NCBI GenBank assembly: GCA_963707275.1
Contig: CAVPPH010000006.1
Span: 186,001-250,000, forward strand
Source of the DNA: JACKBK01 sp963707275
Lineage (GTDB): Bacteria; Chloroflexota; Anaerolineae; JAAEKA01
Direction: 5' to 3'
DNA: 64,000 nucleotides
Shown here: piece after piece, positions 10,834 through 19,092 of the stretch
Layout: each line of letters starts with the position of its first letter
Numbering within the stretch: position 1 is the first letter of the stretch
Notes under the pieces: generated by a model
The model's database searches: none
The model's input: the letters and a program-made list of their open reading frames with translations, nothing else
Told to the model about the DNA's origin: nothing
Position numbers and translations under genes: made by a program

Positions 10834-10959
10834 TTACTGACCGGGCATCAACCAATCAGGGCCGTTGGTCACAGTTCCGAGAGTGACCTTCTGCAGCCGC
10901 TGGTGCTTGGTCAAGATGGGCGTCTCGTACGTCTTCTTCACTGGTGCGATCTGGTTCAC
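10834..10959 (-). CDS. Lasso-peptide-type RiPP precursor, 41 aa
   Basis: Short ORF, GTG start at 10959, with an excellent Shine-Dalgarno AGGAGGT (10966-10972) six bases upstream. The N-terminal 27 residues contain KKTYETPILTKHQ and QKVTL: this is the lasso leader pattern YxxPxL at Y11/P14/L16 with the conserved penultimate Thr at T26, ten residues after L16. The usual Gly four residues after L16 is Gln here. Cleavage after L27 would leave the core GTVTNGPDWLMPGQ (14 residues). Gly1 and Asp8 are exactly placed for an eight-residue macrolactam ring, with a six-residue tail starting at Trp9. Neighbours are a PqqD-like RRE upstream and an HPr-kinase-like gene downstream. Cyclisation is inferred; no cyclase is in the window. 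Confidence 0.85.
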   Translation of the reverse strand: MNQIAPVKKTYETPILTKHQRLQKVTLGTVTNGPDWLMPGQ

Positions 10960-11062
10960 GATGATACCTCCTGAGCTTGGTAGTGCGCCCTATGGGCTGC
11001 AACTGGAATGGGGGGGACGGTAAAGCTGCTCGCCTTTTGGGCTTGCCAAACTTACGAATTAC

Positions 11063-11098
11063 GGACTGATTGGCGCTCCAAGGAGCCTTGCTCAGTCC
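11063..11098 (-). promoter_or_regulatory. Stem-loop between PqqD-like gene and precursor
   Basis: GGACTGA and TCAGTCC pair over a 22-base interior that itself contains GGCGCTCC/GGAGCC complementarity. It lies in the 190-nt untranslated stretch before the precursor (10960-11149), which otherwise has no ORF. There is no U-tract, so an mRNA-processing or stabilising element is more likely than a terminator. Confidence 0.45.
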
Positions 11099-11149
11099 AG
11101 TCGAGCCAATCCTAAGGGACAGTCTTTGGAACCGGTGCGGTCCCGACAG

Positions 11150-11435
11150 TCATCTGACCTGGACCAAACCCTCTTCAACCAGGTCCGTCAACAGTGACAT
11201 GACCTCGGTCTCGATGAGTTTGAACTCAGCATCGTACTCTTCCTGAATGATCTTGGTCACATCTCCGGCGGTACGTGTCCCGTCTATGCTTTCCCAGAAC
11301 TCGTGTACCCACTGCGTTCAGGCTATAATAGCTGCCGCTGGTGAGGTGGATGATTAGAGCTTCGTCGTCAACCGTACGGGAAATGATCTGGCTCGGATCC
11401 TTGCTTACCACCGAATCGGGGTCTAGTTGAGACAT
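11150..11435 (-). CDS. PqqD-like RiPP recognition element protein (frameshifted)
   Basis: About 95 residues. The N-terminal part reads SRTVDDEALIIHLTSG followed by SYYSLNAVGTRV, the beta-strand core of PqqD proteins. One extra base between about 11290 and 11325 breaks the frame. Downstream codons resume with SIDGTRTAGDVTKII, then EEYDAEF and SLLTDLVEEGLVQVR, the helical end of the family, with TGA at 11150. PqqD domains bind leader peptides and present them to modifying enzymes; in lasso operons this is protein B1. It is first in the operon, about 30 nt after a consensus promoter. No strong Shine-Dalgarno is visible. Confidence 0.85.
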
Positions 11436-11473
11436 ATGGTATTAAAAACCGGGAGGGTCTGATGACAAGCGAG

Positions 11474-11503
11474 ATTATAGCACATGCTTTTCTTATTTGT
11501 CAA
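11474..11503 (-). promoter_or_regulatory. Consensus sigma70-type promoter of the RiPP operon
   Basis: Minus strand: TTGACA (11498-11503), an 18-bp spacer and TATAAT (11474-11479). Both hexamers are perfect. The predicted transcript starts near 11467, leaving roughly a 30-nt leader before the PqqD-like ATG at 11435. Confidence 0.85.
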
Positions 11504-11710
11504 GACGAGTTTCAGCAATTGAACGTTCCATTCGCATATTGGTGGCATCCATTACCTTTTGCCCCCGCGACCAGCAAACTTGGGAACTGACAGAGAAATG
11601 TAGGCGTCTCTAGAATGCCGCAGCCCATGGACACAGTTACGTGACCATCGTGACTACTCTGTCCACAGCAATTGATCAAGAATATGCGTGATGCCAAGGA
11701 GAAGTGTTTG

Positions 11711-14700
11711 ATGTTTCGGCGGTTTCTGATGTTCGCACTGGCCGTGAGTTTGGTCAGTCAGATGTTCACGTTAAATAGCACAGCCAGCGGCGCAGCGTCT
11801 CCTCTACTGGCTGAGGGTGATGGCCCACGCGTTGTCTCGACCGGTGAAAAGGAATTGGTGTTCGAACTGACAGTGCCGGCGCCTGAGATTGCGGACGTCG
11901 CGCTGGAAGGCCAGACGTTCCAGGTGCTTAGCTTGCCGGACTTCACCATGTCGGACCAGCCGGGGCATCCGCAACTGCCGCAGACCGGCGTCACCGTGGG
12001 GATCCCTGCCGAGGGCGACATCTCAGTGCGCGTCGTCGCTTCGCAGGTCGAGAGCCTGCCGGGCAGATACCGGATCGCGCCTGCCGCAGATCAGGTTGCG
12101 CATTACGACCAGACGGGACAGATCGACCTGGACGCCGGGCTGCAAACCCGCTTCGCGTATGACGCCAGTGTTTATGCTCTGGACAGCTTTCTCCCCGGCG
12201 AGGTGGTGACGGTCGGCGATACCGCCTTCATTCGCAACCAACGAGTCGCGCGGATCATGATCCGGCCCGTGCAGTACAACCCGGCCAGCGGCGAGGTACA
12301 GGTCTACCGCTCGCTGCAAGTTGCCGTGACCTTCCCGAAACTATCCGGCGCGGCCTCGCAGGCAGCGCCTCGGCCAGACGCCCTCGACCCGCTCCTCAGC
12401 GCTTCGCTGCTCAACTACGACCAGGCGCTGACCTGGCGAACCCTTCGCGCTGGCGACCTTTCAGCGCCCGAAGCCGCGCCGCTGGCGTTCCCTGGCGACA
12501 CCTCGCGTCCCTGGTTCAAAACCTCCCTTCGTTTTAGCGGCCTCTACAAGCTGACCCGCGCCGATCTGCAAGGCCCCGACCTTGCGCCGCTGGCCAGCGC
12601 GCCGCCGGCGCGGCTGCAAGTCTGGAAAGACGGCCAGCAGATTCCTGCCCACTTCATCGGCGACAACGACGCCAACTTCGAAGACGGGGAAGCCCTGGTG
12701 TTCTACGCCAACATCGCGCCCAGCATCTACAGTGACAGCGACGTATACTGGTTTACCAGTGGCGACAGCGCCGGGCTACGCATGAGCACGGCTAACGGTA
12801 CGCCTGCCGGAGCGGTGACGGACAACTGGCTGCCCGCTTCCATGCACTTCGAGCAAGACCTGACCTTCATCCACGACCTGCCTTTCGGCGACAACGTCGC
12901 ATATCCCCGCTGGTATTGGAACAAGCTAAGCAGCCTCTTTACGCCCAGCACGACAGTATACGCGGCTCTGCCGACTGTCGTCAACAGCGGTTACAACGCC
13001 ACCCTGACGGTGCGCATGATGGGTGCCACCGACGTGGCCGCCAGCCCTGACCATCACGTGCGTGTCCAGATCAACGGACAGACGGTGGGCGACATGACCT
13101 GGAACGGCAAGGTGGGCTACCAGCAGCAGTTCTCAGTGCCGGCCACAGCGCTGCGCAGCGGCCAGAACACGTTGACGCTGCAAGCCATCTCTGACCTGCC
13201 CGGCGTAGTCGTTGACGAGTCATATCTGGACTGGTTCGATCTGGCCTTCCACCAGCAGCCGAATGCCAGCAGCGATCGGTTCTCCTTCTCGGTCGACGGC
13301 GCGGGCCGACGCGAGTTCGTCGTCCGCAAACTGACCGGCCAGGATGCGCTGGTGTACGACGTGAGCAACCCGTCCGCGCCAGTTCTGCTGACCGGCGTCC
13401 AGGTTTCCACGACGGACGCGGCGTCACCTGACAGTCCGGAAGCTGTTGCAGCGCCCAGTGGGCCGACTTCAACCTATCGTGCCTTCCTGCCGCTGATCGG
13501 TGGGGAAACGCCGGTCGCCGCAGGAACCTTCCAGGCGCGCTTTGGCATGAACATTAACGGTCCTGCCAGCTATGCGCTGGCTCGACTGTCAGCCATCAAC
13601 AGGGTGCAGCCGATCACGCGCGACATTGGATCCAATCTGCGCGCGACCACAAATCGGGCCGACTACCTCCTGGTCTACCACGCCGACTTCAAGGCAGCCG
13701 CGCAACAACTGGCCGCGCACCGGCGAGCTGGCGGGCTGGCAGTGGCCGAAATCGACGTTCAGGACATCTACGACGAATTCAACAACGGGCGCATGAGTCC
13801 CGACGCGATCCGGAGCTTCGTTCGTCAGGCCTACCAAACGTGGCAATCGCCCGCGCCGGCTTATCTGCTGCTGCTTGGCGACGGACATTTCGACTACCGC
13901 ATGAACACCGGCCTGTCCAACTACCCTAGCTTCATCCCGCCCTATTTCGCCTGCGTCGATCCATGGCTGTGCGAAGTGGCGACCGACAACGCCTACGTGA
14001 CAACCAGCGGCGACGACACCTTCCCTGACCTGGCCGGCGGACGCCTGCCTGCCAACACGCCAGCAGAAGCCAGCCGCATGGTCAGCAAGATCATCTCCTA
14101 TGAAACGGTCCCCCCGGCTGGCGATTGGCGTTCCCGCCTTATTTTCGTATCTGACAATGCCCGCGCCGCCGATGGCACTCCTGATCTGGCAGGCAACTTC
14201 GAACTGATGAACGAGGCTGCCATTACGCATATCCCGGCGCAATACGCGATCCGGCGCGTCTACTACGACCCCTATCCGGCCGATGACACGGGAGAGTCGT
14301 TCCGCTATCGCACCCCGGAAACCACGACCACCGCGATCATCAACGAGGTGAACGCCGGCGCGCTTTTCCTCAACTATATCGGCCACGCCAGCAACACCAC
14401 CTGGGCGCACGAGACACTCCTGCGCGCACGGGACACGGGCCGCAACGACGTCGTCCTGATGTCCAACGGCGGCAAGCTGCCGATCTCACTGGACATGGCC
14501 TGCCTCAGCGGCAACTTCTCCGATCCGCAGTTCAGCGGCATCGAAGCCAAGATGCTGGACTGGGGCGCGGGCGGCACGGTGGCCGGCTGGGGCGCCACTG
14601 GCTTTGGCGTCGCCACCGGTCACGACCGGCTGCACCGCGGCTTCTACGACGGCGTCTTCCAGACAGGGCTACACAAGCTCGGAATGGCAACGATTGCTGG

Positions 14701-14800
14701 AAAGCAACAGTTGTGGGCTTCCGGCATATCGCAGGATCTGCTGTCCACATTTGGACTGCTGGGCGATCCTGCCCTGGAGATCAGCCTGCCAGGCAGCTAG
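11711..14800 (+). CDS. Gingipain-like C25 family peptidase, secreted
   Basis: About 1029 residues. ATG 11711 is preferred because AAGGAG lies 9 nt upstream and a signal peptide follows directly. A propeptide-C25-like region (about 40-220) precedes beta-rich domains and the caspase-fold catalytic domain from about residue 640 (YLLVYHADF, then AYLLLLGDGHFDY). The catalytic His is in YIGHAS and the catalytic Cys in MACLSGNF, the order expected for C25. No C-terminal type IX secretion signal is evident, so export is probably by Sec. It heads a + strand group with an anchored Fn3 protein and a second C25 peptidase. Confidence 0.88.
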   Translation: MFRRFLMFALAVSLVSQMFTLNSTASGAASPLLAEGDGPRVVSTGEKELVFELTVPAPEIADVALEGQTFQVLSLPDFTMSDQPGHPQLPQTGVTVGIPAEGDISVRVVASQVESLPGRYRIAPAADQVAHYDQTGQIDLDAGLQTRFAYDASVYALDSFLPGEVVTVGDTAFIRNQRVARIMIRPVQYNPASGEVQVYRSLQVAVTFPKLSGAASQAAPRPDALDPLLSASLLNYDQALTWRTLRAGDLSAPEAAPLAFPGDTSRPWFKTSLRFSGLYKLTRADLQGPDLAPLASAPPARLQVWKDGQQIPAHFIGDNDANFEDGEALVFYANIAPSIYSDSDVYWFTSGDSAGLRMSTANGTPAGAVTDNWLPASMHFEQDLTFIHDLPFGDNVAYPRWYWNKLSSLFTPSTTVYAALPTVVNSGYNATLTVRMMGATDVAASPDHHVRVQINGQTVGDMTWNGKVGYQQQFSVPATALRSGQNTLTLQAISDLPGVVVDESYLDWFDLAFHQQPNASSDRFSFSVDGAGRREFVVRKLTGQDALVYDVSNPSAPVLLTGVQVSTTDAASPDSPEAVAAPSGPTSTYRAFLPLIGGETPVAAGTFQARFGMNINGPASYALARLSAINRVQPITRDIGSNLRATTNRADYLLVYHADFKAAAQQLAAHRRAGGLAVAEIDVQDIYDEFNNGRMSPDAIRSFVRQAYQTWQSPAPAYLLLLGDGHFDYRMNTGLSNYPSFIPPYFACVDPWLCEVATDNAYVTTSGDDTFPDLAGGRLPANTPAEASRMVSKIISYETVPPAGDWRSRLIFVSDNARAADGTPDLAGNFELMNEAAITHIPAQYAIRRVYYDPYPADDTGESFRYRTPETTTTAIINEVNAGALFLNYIGHASNTTWAHETLLRARDTGRNDVVLMSNGGKLPISLDMACLSGNFSDPQFSGIEAKMLDWGAGGTVAGWGATGFGVATGHDRLHRGFYDGVFQTGLHKLGMATIAGKQQLWASGISQDLLSTFGLLGDPALEISLPGS

Positions 14801-14834
14801 CAGGCGCCGGACTGTTCCGCCAGCGCAAACTGAC

Positions 14835-14863
14835 TTGACACTGCCAACCCCTTGTGCTACCAT
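14835..14863 (+). promoter_or_regulatory. Sigma70-type promoter
   Basis: TTGACA (14835-14840), 17-bp spacer, TACCAT (14858-14863). It lies after the first C25 peptidase and about 50 nt before the ATG at 14917, giving the next two genes their own transcription start. Confidence 0.65.
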
Positions 14864-14916
14864 CGCTGGCTGGCACCGGGTTGACCAAGAAGTTGAAGGA
14901 GACATTGAAACAATTC

Positions 14917-16002
14917 ATGAAGTATTTGGCATCAAGACTAGCAGGACTTTTCATCGCAGTTACGCTTCTCCTTTCGTCGCTTCTGGGCTATGCGACGCCA
15001 CCTGCGCTCGCGGCAGTTGGCCTGACCTCCTTCGAGGTCACTCCCAATAGCAACAACCGCGAACTGGTCGTCACATGGACTACTGAAACAGAAGTGGATA
15101 CAGTAGCCTTTCGGCTAAAACGCGCCACAGTCCAGGATGCCAACGCAGCGACGGATGTTGTCACGCTGCCAGCTCTCGGAGCAGGCGTCGGCGGTGGTTC
15201 CTACGCACACACTGATACAGACCTGACCAGCGGCACACGCTACTACTACTGGCTGTACGAGATCACTTCGAGCGGCGACGTGACGCTGCTGACTGCGCCG
15301 ATCAACGCGACACCCGGGCAGACGGGACCAACCAACACCGCGACGCCAACTGCCACCGCCCGCCCGACGACGGCCCTGCCGACAGCAACCTCGCCCGCAA
15401 CGGCTACGCCGACGACACGGCCGGCCGCCAACGCGCCGGCGCCGACCCTTACCCCGCTGCCATCCAGTACACCGGTAGCGACCAACACGCCTGTCCCGAC
15501 AAATAACGCGGCGGCGGCCACTACCGCCATTGTCAACACGCCCGTGCCCACCAACGCACCCCAGTCTGGCGACACGCCAGAATCTGCTGGCCAGACGACG
15601 CCCGCGGTAAATTCGACCGACGCAATTGCCCCAGAATCACAGCCGGCACCGGTAGTCGAGGGCGAGATTACGCCAGCGATCGACGCTGGAGCGGGCGAAC
15701 GCACGGAGCAGGGACAGGATGCGCTGACCACACCCGCCGCCCAGGATGGAGAGGCAGCGCCCACCGATCTGACATCGGTCGACACCCCGACGGCTCAGGC
15801 AGTCGCAGAGAACAACCCGCAGGTAACCGCGGCAGCGTCTGACAGCCAGCCGACGGTTGCGCGCCCCACGGCCACACCGCGGCCCTCCCGCTCCGACGAG
15901 AGCGGTGGCGCCACGGGCTTGTTGGCGGTGATCGGCGGCGGCAGCCTGTGTGCAGCAGCGCTGCTCGCGCTGGTCGCATTCTTCGTCTGGCGCAGGCGCT
16001 AA
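14917..16002 (+). CDS. Fn3-like, PT-rich, C-terminally anchored surface protein
   Basis: About 361 residues from ATG 14917. The upstream in-frame extension begins inside a predicted -10 element, so the shorter start is chosen; AAGGAG at 14896 is rather far (15 nt). A signal peptide ending AALAAV is followed by one Fn3-like domain with VVTWTTETEVDTVAFRLKR, matching the 6798-7283 protein. A long Thr/Pro/Ala-rich low-complexity stalk (about 130-325) leads to a C-terminal hydrophobic helix and RRR. It is encoded 4 nt before the second C25 peptidase; a substrate or scaffold role is inferred. Confidence 0.75.
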   Translation: MKYLASRLAGLFIAVTLLLSSLLGYATPPALAAVGLTSFEVTPNSNNRELVVTWTTETEVDTVAFRLKRATVQDANAATDVVTLPALGAGVGGGSYAHTDTDLTSGTRYYYWLYEITSSGDVTLLTAPINATPGQTGPTNTATPTATARPTTALPTATSPATATPTTRPAANAPAPTLTPLPSSTPVATNTPVPTNNAAAATTAIVNTPVPTNAPQSGDTPESAGQTTPAVNSTDAIAPESQPAPVVEGEITPAIDAGAGERTEQGQDALTTPAAQDGEAAPTDLTSVDTPTAQAVAENNPQVTAAASDSQPTVARPTATPRPSRSDESGGATGLLAVIGGGSLCAAALLALVAFFVWRRR

Positions 16003-16006
16003 CGCG

Positions 16007-18220
16007 ATGAGATTATCCTCTGCCATGCACCGGCTTCCCGCGCGCCTCATCCTGCTGATCGTGGTCGGCGTGGCGCTGGCGGCCTGTTCCCGCGGCGACA
16101 CGAACACTGGGCCGCTCCCGGCTGACACAGCCGCGCCTTCCGCTTCGTCCAGCCATTCGGCGCCGGCTGCCGCAGTTGACGACGTCAAGCTGGTCGTGGA
16201 CAACGCTGGGCTGTACCGGGTCACCGCGGCAGAACTGGCCGCGGCCGGCTTCGATCTGGCCGGGCAAGATCTGTCACAACTGTCGCTGACGGCCGGCGGC
16301 GCGCAAGTCGCTCTATCCGTGGCGGGTAGCGGCGATGACGCGGCGATCACCTTCTACGGCCAGCCGCGTGACAGCCGCTATGGAACGCAAAACGTCTACT
16401 GGTTGAACAAAGCTGCGGCCGATGGCGCGCCGGCCCGGGTTGCCACGAGCGACGCGAGCCCGGGTGACGCCACGCCAGCCAGCACGTTCCGCGCCAGCCA
16501 GAGCGTCGAAGAGGCGAAGTATTACCTGTCGCAGGTGACCGACACCGACGATCACTGGCTGTGGGAGTCGCTCTTTGCGCCCGCCGCCTTTACCACGACC
16601 TTTGACCTGCCGGGCTACGCCGGCGGCGACGCCGATCTGGCGGTCTCACTCTGGGGCAACAGTGAGGACAAAAGCAGTCCCGACCACAGCGCGATCCTGC
16701 GGCTGAACGGCGCGGTCATCGGCGAAGAGACGTGGGACGGCAAGGGCTGGAAAACGCTGACCGAGACGGTTTCGGCCGCCAACCTGCTGCCGGTAGGCAA
16801 TGAGCTGGCGATTGAACTCCCCGGCGACACCGAGGCCGTCGTGGACATGGTCTACCTCAACCAGGTCGATGTGAGCTACGACAGATATCTGACTGTGCAG
16901 GACGGCGAACAGCTCGCCTTCACGCTGCCGGCCGGCGCGGATTTGGCACTGACAGGCGCGGCCGGCCAAGATAGCCTGATCTGGGATGTCACCGACCCGT
17001 TAGTTCCCGTGGCTTTGAGCGGTGCAACTGGCGACGCAAACGGCCTGCGGCTGCGAACTGCTGATAGCGACGAGCTGCGAACGTTGGTTGCCGCCCAGCC
17101 TGACACCTTGCTCTCCCCGGCCGCGCTGCTGCCAGCCACCGGCGCCGACCTGCGTGACAACCCGGTAGGAGCCGACTACATCGCCGTCGCCTACCCGGAC
17201 TTCATTCCCGCCCTGCAACCGCTGGTTGACTACCGGCGCAGCCAGGGCCTGCGAGTCACCGTGGCGTCCATCGACGATGTCTACGACACGTTCAGCAACG
17301 GCGTGCCAGATCCGGCCGCGATCCGCGACTACATGATCTATGCGCGTGACAACTGGACCGGGCCTGCGCCGCGTTTCCTGCTGCTGGTTGGCGACGCGAC
17401 CTACGACTATCAAGGCTTCGTGGCCGATGGCACGCCTGACTTCGTGCCGACCTACCTGCTTTCGACCCATTTCGTGGGCGAGACTGCCAGCGACAACTGG
17501 TTCGTCAGCCTGGATGAAGAAGATGACCTGCCGGACATGGCTGTCGGGCGCATCCCGGCGCAGACTGTGAAGCAAGTCGAAGATGTCATCGCCAAGACGC
17601 TGGCGTACGAGACGGACACCGACGCTGCCGAATGGGACGGACGCGCGCTGTTCGTGGCCGACAACGAGCAGGAGGGCTTCCAAACCATCGCCGACAACCT
17701 GGCTAACGACTCATTGCCCGCCAGCTATCAGGTTAAGAAGGTGTATCTCGGATCGAGCGATAATCCGACGAGCGAGATCGTCAAGGCAATCGACGAAGGG
17801 GTCGGGCTGCTGACCTATGTCGGCCATGGCAGCATGAACGTCTGGGGCAAGGACAAGATGTTCCAGATCAGCGACACTGAGGCGCTGGATAACACCAAGC
17901 TGCCCTTCATGATGACCATGACCTGTCTGGTGGGTTACTTCCACCACCCGACCGCGACCAGCATGGGCGAGGAACTGCTGCTGAACCCGACCGGCGGCGT
18001 GGTGGCCGCGCTGGTGCCAACCAGCGAGTCGTTGGCATCAGACCAGACCGACCTGGCCACCAACGTCTACGGGCATCTGTTCGGCGACGCCGGCACGGTG
18101 GGCGAGGCGATCATGCTGGGCAAGCGCGACCTGAACCTGGACCGCAACCTGATGCAAGACATCATCGAGACATTCACCTTGCTGGGTGATCCGGCGCTGG
18201 TACTGCAAAAACCAGGCTAG
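16007..18220 (+). CDS. C25 family peptidase lipoprotein
   Basis: About 737 residues. ATG 16007 gives a lipoprotein signal with lipobox ALAAC. The catalytic region shows VGADYIAVAYPDF, RFLLLVGDATYDY, the His in YVGHGS and the Cys in MTCLVGYF, and ends LLGDPALVLQ, closely parallel to the larger peptidase at 11711-14800, with which it shares order and domain layout. It lacks most of the N-terminal propeptide region of that paralogue. Membrane tethering through the lipidated Cys is inferred. Transcription likely ends at the hairpin at 18245-18290. Confidence 0.87.
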   Translation: MRLSSAMHRLPARLILLIVVGVALAACSRGDTNTGPLPADTAAPSASSSHSAPAAAVDDVKLVVDNAGLYRVTAAELAAAGFDLAGQDLSQLSLTAGGAQVALSVAGSGDDAAITFYGQPRDSRYGTQNVYWLNKAAADGAPARVATSDASPGDATPASTFRASQSVEEAKYYLSQVTDTDDHWLWESLFAPAAFTTTFDLPGYAGGDADLAVSLWGNSEDKSSPDHSAILRLNGAVIGEETWDGKGWKTLTETVSAANLLPVGNELAIELPGDTEAVVDMVYLNQVDVSYDRYLTVQDGEQLAFTLPAGADLALTGAAGQDSLIWDVTDPLVPVALSGATGDANGLRLRTADSDELRTLVAAQPDTLLSPAALLPATGADLRDNPVGADYIAVAYPDFIPALQPLVDYRRSQGLRVTVASIDDVYDTFSNGVPDPAAIRDYMIYARDNWTGPAPRFLLLVGDATYDYQGFVADGTPDFVPTYLLSTHFVGETASDNWFVSLDEEDDLPDMAVGRIPAQTVKQVEDVIAKTLAYETDTDAAEWDGRALFVADNEQEGFQTIADNLANDSLPASYQVKKVYLGSSDNPTSEIVKAIDEGVGLLTYVGHGSMNVWGKDKMFQISDTEALDNTKLPFMMTMTCLVGYFHHPTATSMGEELLLNPTGGVVAALVPTSESLASDQTDLATNVYGHLFGDAGTVGEAIMLGKRDLNLDRNLMQDIIETFTLLGDPALVLQKPG

Positions 18221-18244
18221 CAACCGTGCATTCCCCCGGAATCA

Positions 18245-18290
18245 AAAACCGCCGATGAGTTCCCTTCGGGATGCTCAGCGGCGGTTTTTT
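18245..18290. terminator. Bidirectional intrinsic terminator
   Basis: AAAAACCGCC pairs with GGCGGTTTTTT around an inner loop (TTCCCTTCGGGA). It lies between the convergent C25 peptidase (+) and ABC permease (-) genes and has a T-rich tail in both directions. Confidence 0.85.
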
Positions 18291-18291
18291 G

Positions 18292-19092
18292 CTAGAAATG
18301 CGCCAGGCTCCCGTCAACCTTGGCGCGGTAAACAGCTTGGCGGAAGATGGTGAGACTTGCCGGCACCAGCACCACACAGAACACGACCAGCGCCAGGATG
18401 TCAGGCATCAACTCCTGAAAGGAGGCCCCGGTGAGCAGTGCACGCCGCATCGCGTCCAGCGAGTAGGTGACGGGAATCAGACGTGACAACTTCTGAAGCC
18501 ATTCCGGCATAACGCTGACCGGGTAGTAGACCCCGCCCAGCAGCAGGCCAATGCTGTTGAACAGCCACGTCACCGGGTCGCCCCGCTTGAGCACCATAAT
18601 GAAGCTGGCTGCCATAATGCCGACTGCGGTCATCGCGACGATAGTCAGCACCAGGATCACCAGAGCAGCAGGTACGTTGCCGCTCAACTCCACGCCGAAC
18701 AGCGCAACGCCCAGAATCAAGTAGACGAACACTTGAATGGTGACGAACCCGTAGTCGTAGAGGCTGCTGGAGAGGATGATGGTGCGCAGCGATGTGGGCG
18801 TCATCAGCATCGCCTCCAGCGTACCGGTGGTTTGAGCCTCGCGCAGGTTGGCGGAAAAGCTGTTCAGGCCAACGCCAAAGTATCCGGCGAAGGCCAGTCC
18901 GATCAGCACAAAGGAGAAGTAATCGCCGCCGTACGGTTCCAGATAGGGCGCCGCGCCGGCGCCGACCAGCGTGCTGAGGAAATAGAACACCAGCATGTTG
19001 AAGAAAATGCCGGCAAACTGGAGCAAGAAGGCGAAGCGATAGCTGGTCTGTAACAGCAGGTCGCGGCGCAAGAAGGCGATCACACGCGTCAT
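18292..19092 (-). CDS. ABC-2 type transporter permease
   Basis: 266 residues with six predicted transmembrane helices. The TTGTLEAMLMTP segment and the late RLIPVTYSLDAMRRALL element are typical of ABC-2 (DrrB/NodJ-like) export permeases. Its ATG overlaps the stop of the ATPase gene by 4 nt, so the two are translated together as a two-component exporter. Cargo (lipid, glycan or drug) cannot be read from sequence. Confidence 0.88.
   Translation of the reverse strand: MTRVIAFLRRDLLLQTSYRFAFLLQFAGIFFNMLVFYFLSTLVGAGAAPYLEPYGGDYFSFVLIGLAFAGYFGVGLNSFSANLREAQTTGTLEAMLMTPTSLRTIILSSSLYDYGFVTIQVFVYLILGVALFGVELSGNVPAALVILVLTIVAMTAVGIMAASFIMVLKRGDPVTWLFNSIGLLLGGVYYPVSVMPEWLQKLSRLIPVTYSLDAMRRALLTGASFQELMPDILALVVFCVVLVPASLTIFRQAVYRAKVDGSLAHF

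Noticed and set aside
10747..10974. 75-codon + strand ORF across the precursor locus
   Set aside because: No ribosome site or homology, and it lies antisense to the precursor gene, which has a strong Shine-Dalgarno and leader motif.
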